NCBI GenBank assembly: GCA_019247755.1
Contig: JAFBAM010000016.1
Coordinates: forward strand, 1 to 6,943
Source of the DNA: Sphingomonas sp.
Lineage (GTDB): Bacteria > Pseudomonadota > Alphaproteobacteria > Sphingomonadales > Sphingomonadaceae
Reading direction: 5' to 3'
Length of the DNA: 6,943 bases
Each line of letters opens with the position of its first letter. Position 1 is the first letter of the stretch. The translations under genes were made by a program, and so were the position numbers. Under the pieces are notes generated by a model, which did no database searches, was not told the origin of the DNA, and saw nothing but the letters and a program-made list of their open reading frames with translations. This document shows, piece by piece, positions 1 to 6,145 of this stretch.

Positions 1-617
1 GCGAGGTCGAGCGACCACCCGGGCGCGAGGAAGCCGCGCTTGGCGAGCGCGATCTGGTCCTGCGTGTCGTAGTCGAGCAGCTTCGGAAATTGGGCGAGAC
101 GGGAGAGGTATGCCTCGGCGTCTGACGCGCTCTCGATCGGATGGGTGCTGTTCAGAAAATCGGGAGTGCTGAAATAAGCGCCGCTCTGCTGCGAGATCAG
201 GTAGGGCCCCTGGACGGCGTCGATCTTGAATTTGTCCCAGGAGAGGAGGCTGGTCTCGAGGTCGTAGATCACGATCTCGCGGTTGAGCGCGGCTGCCGGT
301 GAAAGCGTCGCTGGATCGATCGCGCGAACCGCGGCTAATGCCGCCTTGTCGCGAGCATCGTTGGCAACGCGTTGCGCGTTTGGAGTGCGCATGTCGAAGG
401 TCGAGCGCAGCTTCGCATTCGCGCCCGTGTCGAGGCCGAGCGCCGTCGCAAAGCCAGGAGAATCGCTCACCTGTCGCCGGAAGATCCGGTCGAACAAAGC
501 GTTGAGCTTCGCATCGCCGTCGCCGGGCGCCGCCGACATCGCAGCGATGGCTGGTGAATCGGCGAGCGGAAGAAGTGCGAGCGTAGCGCCGCTGGCCAGA
601 AACGAACGACGGTCCAT
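1..617 (-). CDS. DUF885 family protein, Tat-exported, N-terminal part only
   Basis: This is the first 205 codons of a gene that runs off the left edge. DUF885 proteins are usually around 600 residues, so roughly two thirds, including the conserved C-terminal region, is missing. The start is ATG at 617, with a strong AAGGGGG Shine-Dalgarno 7 nt upstream. The N-terminus reads DRRSFLASG followed by a hydrophobic stretch and ends in AIAAMSAA near residue 27. This is a twin-arginine signal peptide, so the product should be exported folded to the periplasm or outside. The mature part has the features I associate with DUF885: a DRIFRRQV helix (43-50), QGPYLISQQSG (136-146), PDFLNSTHPI (152-161) and AEAYLSRL (168-175). 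Some family members resemble metallopeptidases, but no catalytic residues fall inside the window, so activity cannot be judged. It follows prsR by 78 bp on the same strand. Family assignment is from recognition of these motifs, not a search. Confidence 0.75.
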   Translation of the reverse strand, partial: MDRRSFLASGATLALLPLADSPAIAAMSAAPGDGDAKLNALFDRIFRRQVSDSPGFATALGLDTGANAKLRSTFDMRTPNAQRVANDARDKAALAAVRAIDPATLSPAAALNREIVIYDLETSLLSWDKFKIDAVQGPYLISQQSGAYFSTPDFLNSTHPIESASDAEAYLSRLAQFPKLLDYDTQDQIALAKRGFLAPGWSLDL

Positions 618-695
618 GGGCAATCCCCCTTAAAGCAGAGGGAAAACCCTTAATCGTCTCGCAGCTCTACGCAATTCCGCCCGTCGAAACGGCCC
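618..695 (-). other. Intergenic gap prsR to DUF885 gene with weak hairpins
   Basis: The 78 bp between the prsR stop and the DUF885 start hold the ribosome binding site and two short inverted repeats. One, at 681-692, is CCGT-TTCG-ACGG on the minus strand: a 4-bp stem with a UUCG loop, 3 nt after the prsR stop codon. The other, near 639-650, is AGGG-TTTT-CCCT. Neither is followed by a run of U, so neither is a convincing intrinsic terminator. I see no clear -35/-10 or -24/-12 promoter. The DUF885 gene may be read through from prsR or have its own unrecognised promoter. Confidence 0.3.
625..631 (-). promoter_or_regulatory. Ribosome binding site of the DUF885 gene
   Basis: AAGGGGG on the minus strand lies 7 nt before the ATG at 617. 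It supports that start, which also puts the twin-arginine motif at residues 2-6. Confidence 0.7.
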
Positions 696-2063
696 TTACG
701 CTTGTAGACGATATTGCTTCAGGAGGTCGTAAAGCGTCGGACGACTGATCCCGAGCAGCTTGGCCGCGCCGGAGATGTTATTGTCCGTTCGGCTCATCGC
801 TTGCCGGATTGCCTTGCGGTCGGCGATCTCGCGGGCAGCGCGGAGGTTGATCGGGAGGACGTCGTCGCTCGGCACGATCGCCGTCTGGAGATCGAGATCA
901 CCGGCCGTCACGCTCTTCCCATCAGCCATGATGACGGCGCGCTTCATCCGGTTCTCAAGCTCCCGGACATTGCCCGGCCACGCGTACGCGTCGATGGCAT
1001 CGATCGCATCGGGGCTCAGCGTCTGGACGCCGGGATTGAGCTCGCGCCCGAAGCGGTTGACGAAGTGCCGCGCCAGCAGAACCGCATCGCCCGAGCGCTC
1101 GGCCAGCGACGGGATCTTCACGACGATCTCGGCCAGGCGATAATAAAGATCCTCGCGGAAGCGGCCTTCCGCGATCATCGCTTCCAAATCCTGGTGGGTC
1201 GCGCAGACGATCCTCGTGTCCACCGCGATTGGCTGACGCCCGCCAATCCGCTCGATCACGCGTTCCTGCAGGAACCGCAGCAATTTGACCTGAAGTGGAA
1301 GCGGGATGTCGCCGACTTCGTCGAGGAACAGGGTACCGTTCTGCGCCAGCTCGATTTTGCCGATATTGGATTTAACGGCGCCGGTGAAAGCGCCGCGCTC
1401 GTAACCGAATAGCTCGGCCTCAAGCAGGTTTTCGGGGATCGCCGCGCAATTGATCGCGACAAATTCACCCTTCCGGCCGCTCTTCTCGTGCACCGCGCGG
1501 GCGAGGAGCTCCTTGCCGGTACCGCTCGCGCCGAGCAGCATGACTGACACGTCGGCCGAGCTCACACGTTCGATGGTTTTCGCGACCTTCATCATCTCGG
1601 GTGCGGCAGTGATGATCGATCCGAGCACGGTCGCCGAGGAATCGTTATCGTGACGGCGATTGGCTTCCTCGATTTCATGCAGGTGAAAGGCGCGGGCCAC
1701 GATGAAGCCGAGCTCGTCAATGTCCACCGGCTTCTTGTAAAAGTCGTAGGCTCCCATCGCGACGGCTTTGATCGCGCTTTCGCGCGCGCCGTGACCTGTA
1801 GCGACGATGACCTTGGTATCCGGCTTCAGCCGCAGGATTTCCGCCAGTGTCGCGAACCCTTCATCGGTGCCGTCCGGATCGGGCGGCAGGCCCAGGTCTA
1901 GCGTGACGACATCCGGTTCGTGCGCGCGAAGCGCTTCGATCGCCTGAGCCCGGTCCATCGCCGCAACGACCTGGTACCCGTCGTAAGCCCATTTCAGCTG
2001 GCGCTGAAGGCCCTCGTCGTCCTCGACGACAAGCAAGACCTTGGGTGCTTTGGCGTCCGTCAT
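696..2063 (-). CDS. prsR: PEP-CTERM-type sigma-54 response regulator PrsR
   Basis: A 455-residue NtrC-class response regulator that would activate sigma-54 promoters when phosphorylated, most likely by PrsK. Residues 8-125 are the receiver domain: acidic pair D15/D16, phosphoacceptor D56 in VTLDLGLPPDPDG, and K111 in YKKPVD. Residues about 147-375 are the AAA+ domain, with Walker A GASGTGKE (178-185), the sigma-54 contact loop GAFTGA (224-229), Walker B LFLDE (245-249), the arginine region RFREDLYYRL (301-310) and WPGNVREL (362-369). Residues about 425-452 are a Fis-type helix-turn-helix (SGAAKLLGISRPTLYDLL). LKWAYDGYQVV and the LPPDPDG insertion are characteristic of the PEP-CTERM (PrsR) subfamily. 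ATG at 2063 overlaps the prsK stop as ATGA, with AAGGA 7 nt upstream inside prsK, so the two are probably translationally coupled. In related bacteria PrsR controls exopolysaccharide and PEP-CTERM protein genes; its targets are not in this window. All key residues are present. Confidence 0.95.
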   Translation of the reverse strand: MTDAKAPKVLLVVEDDEGLQRQLKWAYDGYQVVAAMDRAQAIEALRAHEPDVVTLDLGLPPDPDGTDEGFATLAEILRLKPDTKVIVATGHGARESAIKAVAMGAYDFYKKPVDIDELGFIVARAFHLHEIEEANRRHDNDSSATVLGSIITAAPEMMKVAKTIERVSSADVSVMLLGASGTGKELLARAVHEKSGRKGEFVAINCAAIPENLLEAELFGYERGAFTGAVKSNIGKIELAQNGTLFLDEVGDIPLPLQVKLLRFLQERVIERIGGRQPIAVDTRIVCATHQDLEAMIAEGRFREDLYYRLAEIVVKIPSLAERSGDAVLLARHFVNRFGRELNPGVQTLSPDAIDAIDAYAWPGNVRELENRMKRAVIMADGKSVTAGDLDLQTAIVPSDDVLPINLRAAREIADRKAIRQAMSRTDNNISGAAKLLGISRPTLYDLLKQYRLQA

Positions 2064-4117
2064 GCGCTTTTCCTTGCAGGTTCGATTACCGCTTCGGCGG
2101 CTGGCAGGAGGATGGTGAAACTGGTGCCGCGGCCAAGGCGGCTGTCGACGCTGATTCGTCCGCCCATGGCGGTAATCAGCGAGCGGGCCTCGAAGGCGCC
2201 GATTCCGAAACCGCCCGGCTTGGTCGAGGCGAACGGTTCGAACAAGCGGTTACGGATGAATTCGCCGTCCATGCCGACGCCCTTGTCACTGACGACGACG
2301 CGGACGTCGTCGCCCTCGTGGTCGACGCGGACGAGTACTGGTTCGCCGCTGCTGGCATCGATGGCGTTCTGAATGAGATGGCCGAGCGCTTGCTCCAGGG
2401 CGGTCGCGTCGACCAGTGCCGATACGCCTGTGTCGCCGAGGAGGGTGACCTCGCGGTCGCGGCGCTTCGCGGCAATTGCGGCCGCTATGATCGGACGTAA
2501 GAACTGGGCCTCGACGCGCTGCACGCGAGCCTGCGACTGCGGAGCGAGCCGCTGAAGCAGGTCGTTCATCTTGCCGACTGAAGATCGCAACGTCGCGACC
2601 ATGTCCGCGCGGAACTCCGGATTGTCGGCGTGCCGTTCGGCATTGCGCGCGACAAGCGAGAGCTGGCTGACCAGATTCTTGATATCGTGGAGGATGAAGG
2701 CGAAGCGACGGTTGAACTCCTCGAACCGCTGCGCCTGGCTGAGCGCTTCCTGGCCGAGAGCCTCCGCTAGCGAGCTGGCAGCCTGATTGCCCGCGGTCCT
2801 GAGGAGATCGAAATCTTCCCAGTCGAGCTGGCGGCGGTAATCAGGCGCAGCCAGCACCACGAACCCGACCAGCCGCTGATTATGGACCAGCGGGATACCG
2901 GCCCAGACCGTCGGGTCGTCGAGCAGCCACTTGGGTGCCATCAAAGACCGGTCCTTGGGGTGCGCCCAGCCGTGGCGGAGACCTTCAAACTCCAATACTC
3001 GGCCAGTTTCTTCAACATCGTGCCAGAAGGCGGAGGAATCCTCGTCTGCCTCCGGCGTGGGTGGATCCGCCGGCCATTGGGCGGCGTCCGCAACAACGAG
3101 GCCACCGGCCCCATCGCTAACCAGCAGCAGACCGCCGGGTGCTTCAACGACGTCCGCAAAGGCAGTGACGATGCGCTCGCTCAGCGGAGGCGCGTCGGGT
3201 CCTGCACGACCAAGCGTCGCGGTGAAACGGAGCCACTCGCTGCGGTAGTCGTAGCGATGTTCGAAAAGATGCTTAGCGACCTTGACCTTCAGCCAACCGC
3301 GAGCACGGGCGCTAGGGATGAGAACCATCGCAGCGACGGTCATCAATGCGAGGACTCCCACGCCAAGAGACGCCGACCAGTCGATGCCGGTCCCTCGCAG
3401 CGCCGTGGCGAGGATGGCCATCAAGGCGAAGTACGCGCAGATGGCGAGCAATGAGAGCGACTGGAAGGTCGCCGCGCGCGACGGCCGGACGCGCCACGCA
3501 CCATCGTTGCGAGTGGCAAGCGCGAACAAAGGAGCCGCCAGAGCGACTACCAAACCGCGCCAGTCGATCAGAAACCTGGCGCCTGACGAGCCGAGATAAG
3601 TTACTGTGTAGAGGTTTAGGTCGTAGCCCCAGATCAGCGCGAGGCCGAGCATCGCGAAGCGGATATGCGAACGGCTCGTCGGTGCTGCCTGACCATAGAC
3701 GTTATGAACAAGCACCAGGGCGCCAGCGGCCGTGGTGATTCGGAGCACCAGCCCGGTTTGCGCGATCACGTCGCTGGGGCTGAATAGCTGCAGCGTCCCG
3801 CCAATCAACTGCAGCCCGATCACTCCAGCGACCGCCGCATAGACGAGCTTGATGCCGTGCTGACGGTCTTCGTCGTTCATCGAAAGGCTGTAGAGGAGGC
3901 TGACCCAAAGAAGATTTCGGGCGCTTTCGGCAAAGCCGGCGACCGCAGCTCCCGAAGCGACTGCGGCGAGCCAGGCCCAGCAGGCGGTGAGCGCGAAGCT
4001 GCCGACGATGAGACGCTGCGCCGGCGCGCGCGCGATTTCGCTGAGGCGCCAGATCATCAGCGCCGCAAAGCAGGCCGCGGCGAGACCGTGGCTCCAGAAA
4101 GTGATCAACGCATTCAC
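2060..4117 (-). CDS. prsK: PEP-CTERM system membrane histidine kinase PrsK
   Basis: A 685-residue membrane sensor kinase, the expected partner of PrsR. Residues 1 to about 270 are hydrophobic, with roughly eight to nine membrane segments (for example near 9-25, 36-56, 90-108, 121-140, 186-202, 220-240, 248-268), as in other PrsK proteins. Residues about 310-450 form a GAF-like cytoplasmic sensor region (GIPLVHNQRLVGFVVLAAP at 407-425). The H-box is FILHDIKNLVSQLSL with H477 as the phosphorylation site. The ATPase domain follows: N-box LIQNAIDAS (N584), G1 DKGVGM (611-616), F-box LFEPFASTK, G2 GFGIG (637-640). The start is GTG at 4117. An in-frame TGA lies 7 codons upstream (4136-4138) and no other start codon lies between, so GTG is the only reasonable choice. 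There is no strong Shine-Dalgarno and a potential hairpin ends 4 nt before the start. The signal sensed is not known from sequence. I see no frameshift or lost catalytic residue. Confidence 0.94.
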   Translation of the reverse strand: MNALITFWSHGLAAACFAALMIWRLSEIARAPAQRLIVGSFALTACWAWLAAVASGAAVAGFAESARNLLWVSLLYSLSMNDEDRQHGIKLVYAAVAGVIGLQLIGGTLQLFSPSDVIAQTGLVLRITTAAGALVLVHNVYGQAAPTSRSHIRFAMLGLALIWGYDLNLYTVTYLGSSGARFLIDWRGLVVALAAPLFALATRNDGAWRVRPSRAATFQSLSLLAICAYFALMAILATALRGTGIDWSASLGVGVLALMTVAAMVLIPSARARGWLKVKVAKHLFEHRYDYRSEWLRFTATLGRAGPDAPPLSERIVTAFADVVEAPGGLLLVSDGAGGLVVADAAQWPADPPTPEADEDSSAFWHDVEETGRVLEFEGLRHGWAHPKDRSLMAPKWLLDDPTVWAGIPLVHNQRLVGFVVLAAPDYRRQLDWEDFDLLRTAGNQAASSLAEALGQEALSQAQRFEEFNRRFAFILHDIKNLVSQLSLVARNAERHADNPEFRADMVATLRSSVGKMNDLLQRLAPQSQARVQRVEAQFLRPIIAAAIAAKRRDREVTLLGDTGVSALVDATALEQALGHLIQNAIDASSGEPVLVRVDHEGDDVRVVVSDKGVGMDGEFIRNRLFEPFASTKPGGFGIGAFEARSLITAMGGRISVDSRLGRGTSFTILLPAAEAVIEPARKSA
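2071..2075 (-). promoter_or_regulatory. Ribosome binding site of prsR inside prsK
   Basis: AAGGA within the last codons of prsK lies 7 nt before the prsR ATG. Together with the ATGA stop/start overlap it fixes the prsR start and points to coupled, near-stoichiometric production of kinase and regulator. Confidence 0.7.
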
Positions 4118-4121
4118 GCAG

Positions 4122-4157
4122 CACCCGGTGTCAAGTCAGCCGACATGGCTGCGGGTG
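4122..4157 (-). promoter_or_regulatory. Potential RNA hairpin just upstream of the prsK start
   Basis: On the minus strand CACCCG and CAGCC are contiguous (4147-4157) and can pair with GGCTG (4137-4141) and CGGGTG (4122-4127). This gives an inner 5-bp stem with loop ATGTC and an outer 6-bp stem, separated by a 9-nt one-sided bulge (4128-4136). The structure ends 4 nt before the GTG of prsK and covers the place where a Shine-Dalgarno would lie. It could limit prsK translation or weakly terminate the upstream transcript. No U-run follows, which argues against a classical terminator. Pairing is visible in the sequence; any function is inference. Confidence 0.4.
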
Positions 4158-4197
4158 TCGCCAAACTTTACAAATAAGTCGTGAACGAGAGGGAGAT

Positions 4198-5511
4198 TTA
4201 TCCCTTCTTGAGGATGTCCAGCGCCGCGACGGTCATGGCCTTGGTTGCGGTCGAAATGACTTTCTCGGCGTCCGGTGCCCAGAGCGGGCTGTGAAGCGCC
4301 GGCAGCTTCAGAGTATCGCCCTTGACGGCATCCCACTTCGCTTGCGGCACGCCGCCAACCCAGAAAATCACGCTCTCCTTAGACTTGTCGGCAAGCCAGA
4401 AGCGGCTGAAGTCTTCGCTCGCCATGATCGGCTTGGTCTCGACGACGCGGCCTGATCCGAAGTGGGTGCCGAAAAGATCGAGGAGATGCGCCGAAAGTTT
4501 CGGCGTGTTGAACGTGGCATCGGCCGAAGGCTGCTCGATCTCGACCGTCGGCATCCTGTCCTCGGGCATGCCCGCTGCGATGGCTTCGCCCCGGACGATC
4601 CGACGAATGCCGTCGAGCAGCAGCTTGCGCGTCTCGGGCGTGTAGCTCCGGACGGTGAGCGCCAGCTTGGCGTCGTCGGAAATGATGTTGCTCTTCGTGC
4701 CGGAGTGGAAGCTCCCGACGGTAACGACCGCCGGCTGCTGCGGATCGTTCTCCCGACTCACGAGCGTCTGGAGTGCCATGACGATTCGTGAGGCAAGAAC
4801 GATCGGGTCCTTGGTGTTTTGCGGGTAAGCGCCGTGGCCTCCGACTCCCTTCACGTCGATGTTGACGGTGTCGACATTCGCCAAGGCAAAGCCGTTGGTG
4901 ACCCCGATCGTCCCGGCGGGCAGCGAGGCGCTGTCGTGAAAGGCGAGCAGGACATCGGGCTTGGGGAAGCGCGTGTAGAGGCCATCGTCGAGCATCTCCT
5001 GTGCGCCCATCACCCGCTCTTCGCCCGGCTGGAGCACCATCACTACGGTCCCCGACCATTGGCTCTTCATCGCTGCCAGGCGACGCCCGGTTGCCAGCCA
5101 CGTCGTGATGTGCGTGTCGTGCCCACAGGCATGCATGACGGGAGTATCTGTCCCATCCGGTAGCTTGCCCATCGCCTTCGACGCGAACGGCAGCCCGGTC
5201 TGTTCCTTGACAGGCAGCGCATCCATGTCGGCACGGATCAGGAGGACTGGCCCCGGGCCGTTCTTCATCACAGCGACGACACCGGTCTTGCCGACATGCT
5301 CCGTGACCTCGAATCCGAGCTTGCGCATCTCGGGTGCGAGCTTCGCCGGCGTCCGCACCTCCTGCATGCTGAGCTCCGGGTTCGCGTGCAGATCGCGATA
5401 GAGGTCCATCAACATGGGCATGTCGGCGTGGATCGCGTCCGAAAGCGCAGCCGCGCCAGCTGGAGAAGATAGGGTCATTGCAGCGGCAGCGAGCCATAGC
5501 ATTTTCTTCAA
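4198..5511 (-). CDS. Secreted M20-family amidohydrolase (HipO/IAA-amino-acid hydrolase-like)
   Basis: A 437-residue metal-dependent hydrolase expected to cleave an amide bond of N-acyl amino acids or similar compounds; the substrate cannot be told from sequence. Residues 1 to about 22 (MKKMLWLAAAAMTLSSPAGA...) are a Sec signal peptide, so it acts in the periplasm or outside. M20D motifs follow in order: RDLHANPELS (39-48), IRADMDALPV (92-101), HACGHDTH (127-134; C129 and H131 as metal ligands), QPGEER (161-166; E164 catalytic and E165 metal), FHDS (H192), GVGGHGAYP with H226 in the dimerisation domain, MASEDF (363-368) and LHSPLW (H407, last metal ligand). The start is TTG at 5511: AAGGAG lies 7 nt upstream, the codon overlaps the upstream stop as TTGA, and the signal peptide then begins exactly at the N-terminus. 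A longer in-frame reading from ATG 5589 adds 26 signal-disrupting residues inside the neighbouring gene and is rejected. ATG at 5502 is a weaker alternative. Confidence 0.93.
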   Translation of the reverse strand: MKKMLWLAAAAMTLSSPAGAAALSDAIHADMPMLMDLYRDLHANPELSMQEVRTPAKLAPEMRKLGFEVTEHVGKTGVVAVMKNGPGPVLLIRADMDALPVKEQTGLPFASKAMGKLPDGTDTPVMHACGHDTHITTWLATGRRLAAMKSQWSGTVVMVLQPGEERVMGAQEMLDDGLYTRFPKPDVLLAFHDSASLPAGTIGVTNGFALANVDTVNIDVKGVGGHGAYPQNTKDPIVLASRIVMALQTLVSRENDPQQPAVVTVGSFHSGTKSNIISDDAKLALTVRSYTPETRKLLLDGIRRIVRGEAIAAGMPEDRMPTVEIEQPSADATFNTPKLSAHLLDLFGTHFGSGRVVETKPIMASEDFSRFWLADKSKESVIFWVGGVPQAKWDAVKGDTLKLPALHSPLWAPDAEKVISTATKAMTVAALDILKKG

Positions 5512-6134
5512 TGTGTTGCTCCTTGCGGGACCAGCTCCATCACGTCGAGCCGGGATTCGAAATGAGGCTGCGGCATCAGCAATCGCCATCGGTTGGGACC
5601 GATCCGTTCGATATATCCCGCGACGTCGCGCTCCTGGTCCTGGCCGTACTGAAGCGCGCGCATCTCATCGCCGAGGACCAGGGTGCCGAGAAAGACGCTG
5701 TGGATCGCATCGCCAGGGAAGATCAGGCCGACGTAGCGCTGCGATCCGCTCAGTTTGGTCAGCCTCTGAAGCGTTCGTTGTGCATGAACGCGGCATGTGA
5801 ATGCGGGATAGCTAACATAATTGAGGTTGCCGCTGTCCCTGGCGCCGAGCTTAATGACCCGGCAGCTATACATTCCGTCAGGGATCGCCGGACCAGCGAG
5901 CGCGCTGTCGGGGTCGAGTAGCGATCCCTCGCGCGCAATGTCGGCGGCATTCGATTTGCGGGCATCGGCCAGCGCGCTCTCGAAGGTCTTGCGCCAGTCG
6001 CGCAGGCGAACCCGGTCATTCTCACTGATCGCCTGCTTGTAGTTGGTCGTCCAGGTCGGAAGCAGCCCGTTCGGTTGCTCGATCACGTCGCAGCCGGAGC
6101 AAGCCAAAGCGGAGGCGATAAGAAAAGCGCGCAT
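5508..6134 (-). CDS. DUF4893 family predicted lipoprotein
   Basis: A 208-residue protein of unknown function. The N-terminus MRAFLIASALACSGCDV is a short hydrophobic signal ending in a probable lipobox. C15 (after CSG) is the likely lipidated cysteine and C12 (after ALA) is the alternative, so it should be membrane-anchored in the periplasm. The mature part carries what I recognise as the DUF4893 pattern seen in sphingomonads: DRVRLRDWR (40-48), IAREGSLLDPDSAL (66-79), YSCRVIKLG (89-97), YVSYPAFTCRV (106-116), TKLSGSQRYVGLIFP (126-140), VFLGTLVLGDEMRALQYG (147-164), RDVAGYIERIGPNRWRLL (169-186) and FESRLDVMELVP (192-203). C91 and C114 could form a disulfide. ATG 6134 is chosen because the signal peptide starts there. 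A longer in-frame reading to 6215 adds 27 arginine-rich residues and overlaps bdhA. The gene lies 11 bp after bdhA and overlaps the amidohydrolase start by TTGA, suggesting co-transcription. Only a weak AGG precedes the ATG, so it may depend on translation of bdhA. Confidence 0.85.
   Translation of the reverse strand: MRAFLIASALACSGCDVIEQPNGLLPTWTTNYKQAISENDRVRLRDWRKTFESALADARKSNAADIAREGSLLDPDSALAGPAIPDGMYSCRVIKLGARDSGNLNYVSYPAFTCRVHAQRTLQRLTKLSGSQRYVGLIFPGDAIHSVFLGTLVLGDEMRALQYGQDQERDVAGYIERIGPNRWRLLMPQPHFESRLDVMELVPQGATH
5519..5524 (-). promoter_or_regulatory. Ribosome binding site that decides the TTG start of the amidohydrolase
   Basis: AAGGAG lies 7 nt before TTG 5511 but 16 nt before the nearest ATG (5502) and downstream of ATG 5589. 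The spacing favours TTG as the start. Confidence 0.75.
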
Positions 6135-6145
6135 TGGGCGGCAGC

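Noticed and set aside
283..633. A 116-codon plus-strand frame opposite the DUF885 gene start
   Set aside because: It covers the Tat signal region of a well-supported gene in antisense and crosses that gene's ribosome binding site.
681..692. CCGT-TTCG-ACGG hairpin after prsR as an intrinsic terminator
   Set aside because: The stem has only 4 bp and no U-run follows on the minus strand.
714..1412. A 232-codon plus-strand open frame opposite prsR
   Set aside because: It lies wholly antisense to a conserved gene with every expected motif. Long antisense frames are common in GC-rich DNA, and the translation resembles no family I know.
2045..2500. A 151-codon plus-strand frame opposite the end of prsK and start of prsR
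   Set aside because: It is a composition shadow of the kinase ATPase domain on the opposite strand, without recognisable domains.
4129..4136. TTGACA on the minus strand upstream of prsK as a -35 box
   Set aside because: A -10 element 17 bp downstream would lie inside prsK, past its only start codon, and no TATAAT-like sequence is there.
4150..4175. A sigma-54 (-24/-12) promoter upstream of prsK around TTTGGCGACACCCGCAGC
   Set aside because: The GG to GC spacing is 8 or 11 nt instead of the required 10, and the -12 part lacks TTGC.
5478..5921. A 147-codon plus-strand frame opposite the DUF4893 gene
   Set aside because: It is antisense to a conserved reading frame, with low-complexity charged translation and no family resemblance.
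4198..6134. PEP-CTERM sorting signals on the exported proteins near prsKR
   Set aside because: The amidohydrolase ends in LDILKKG and the lipoprotein in LVPQGATH. Neither has a PEP motif, a membrane segment or a basic tail. The C-terminus of the DUF885 protein is outside the window.
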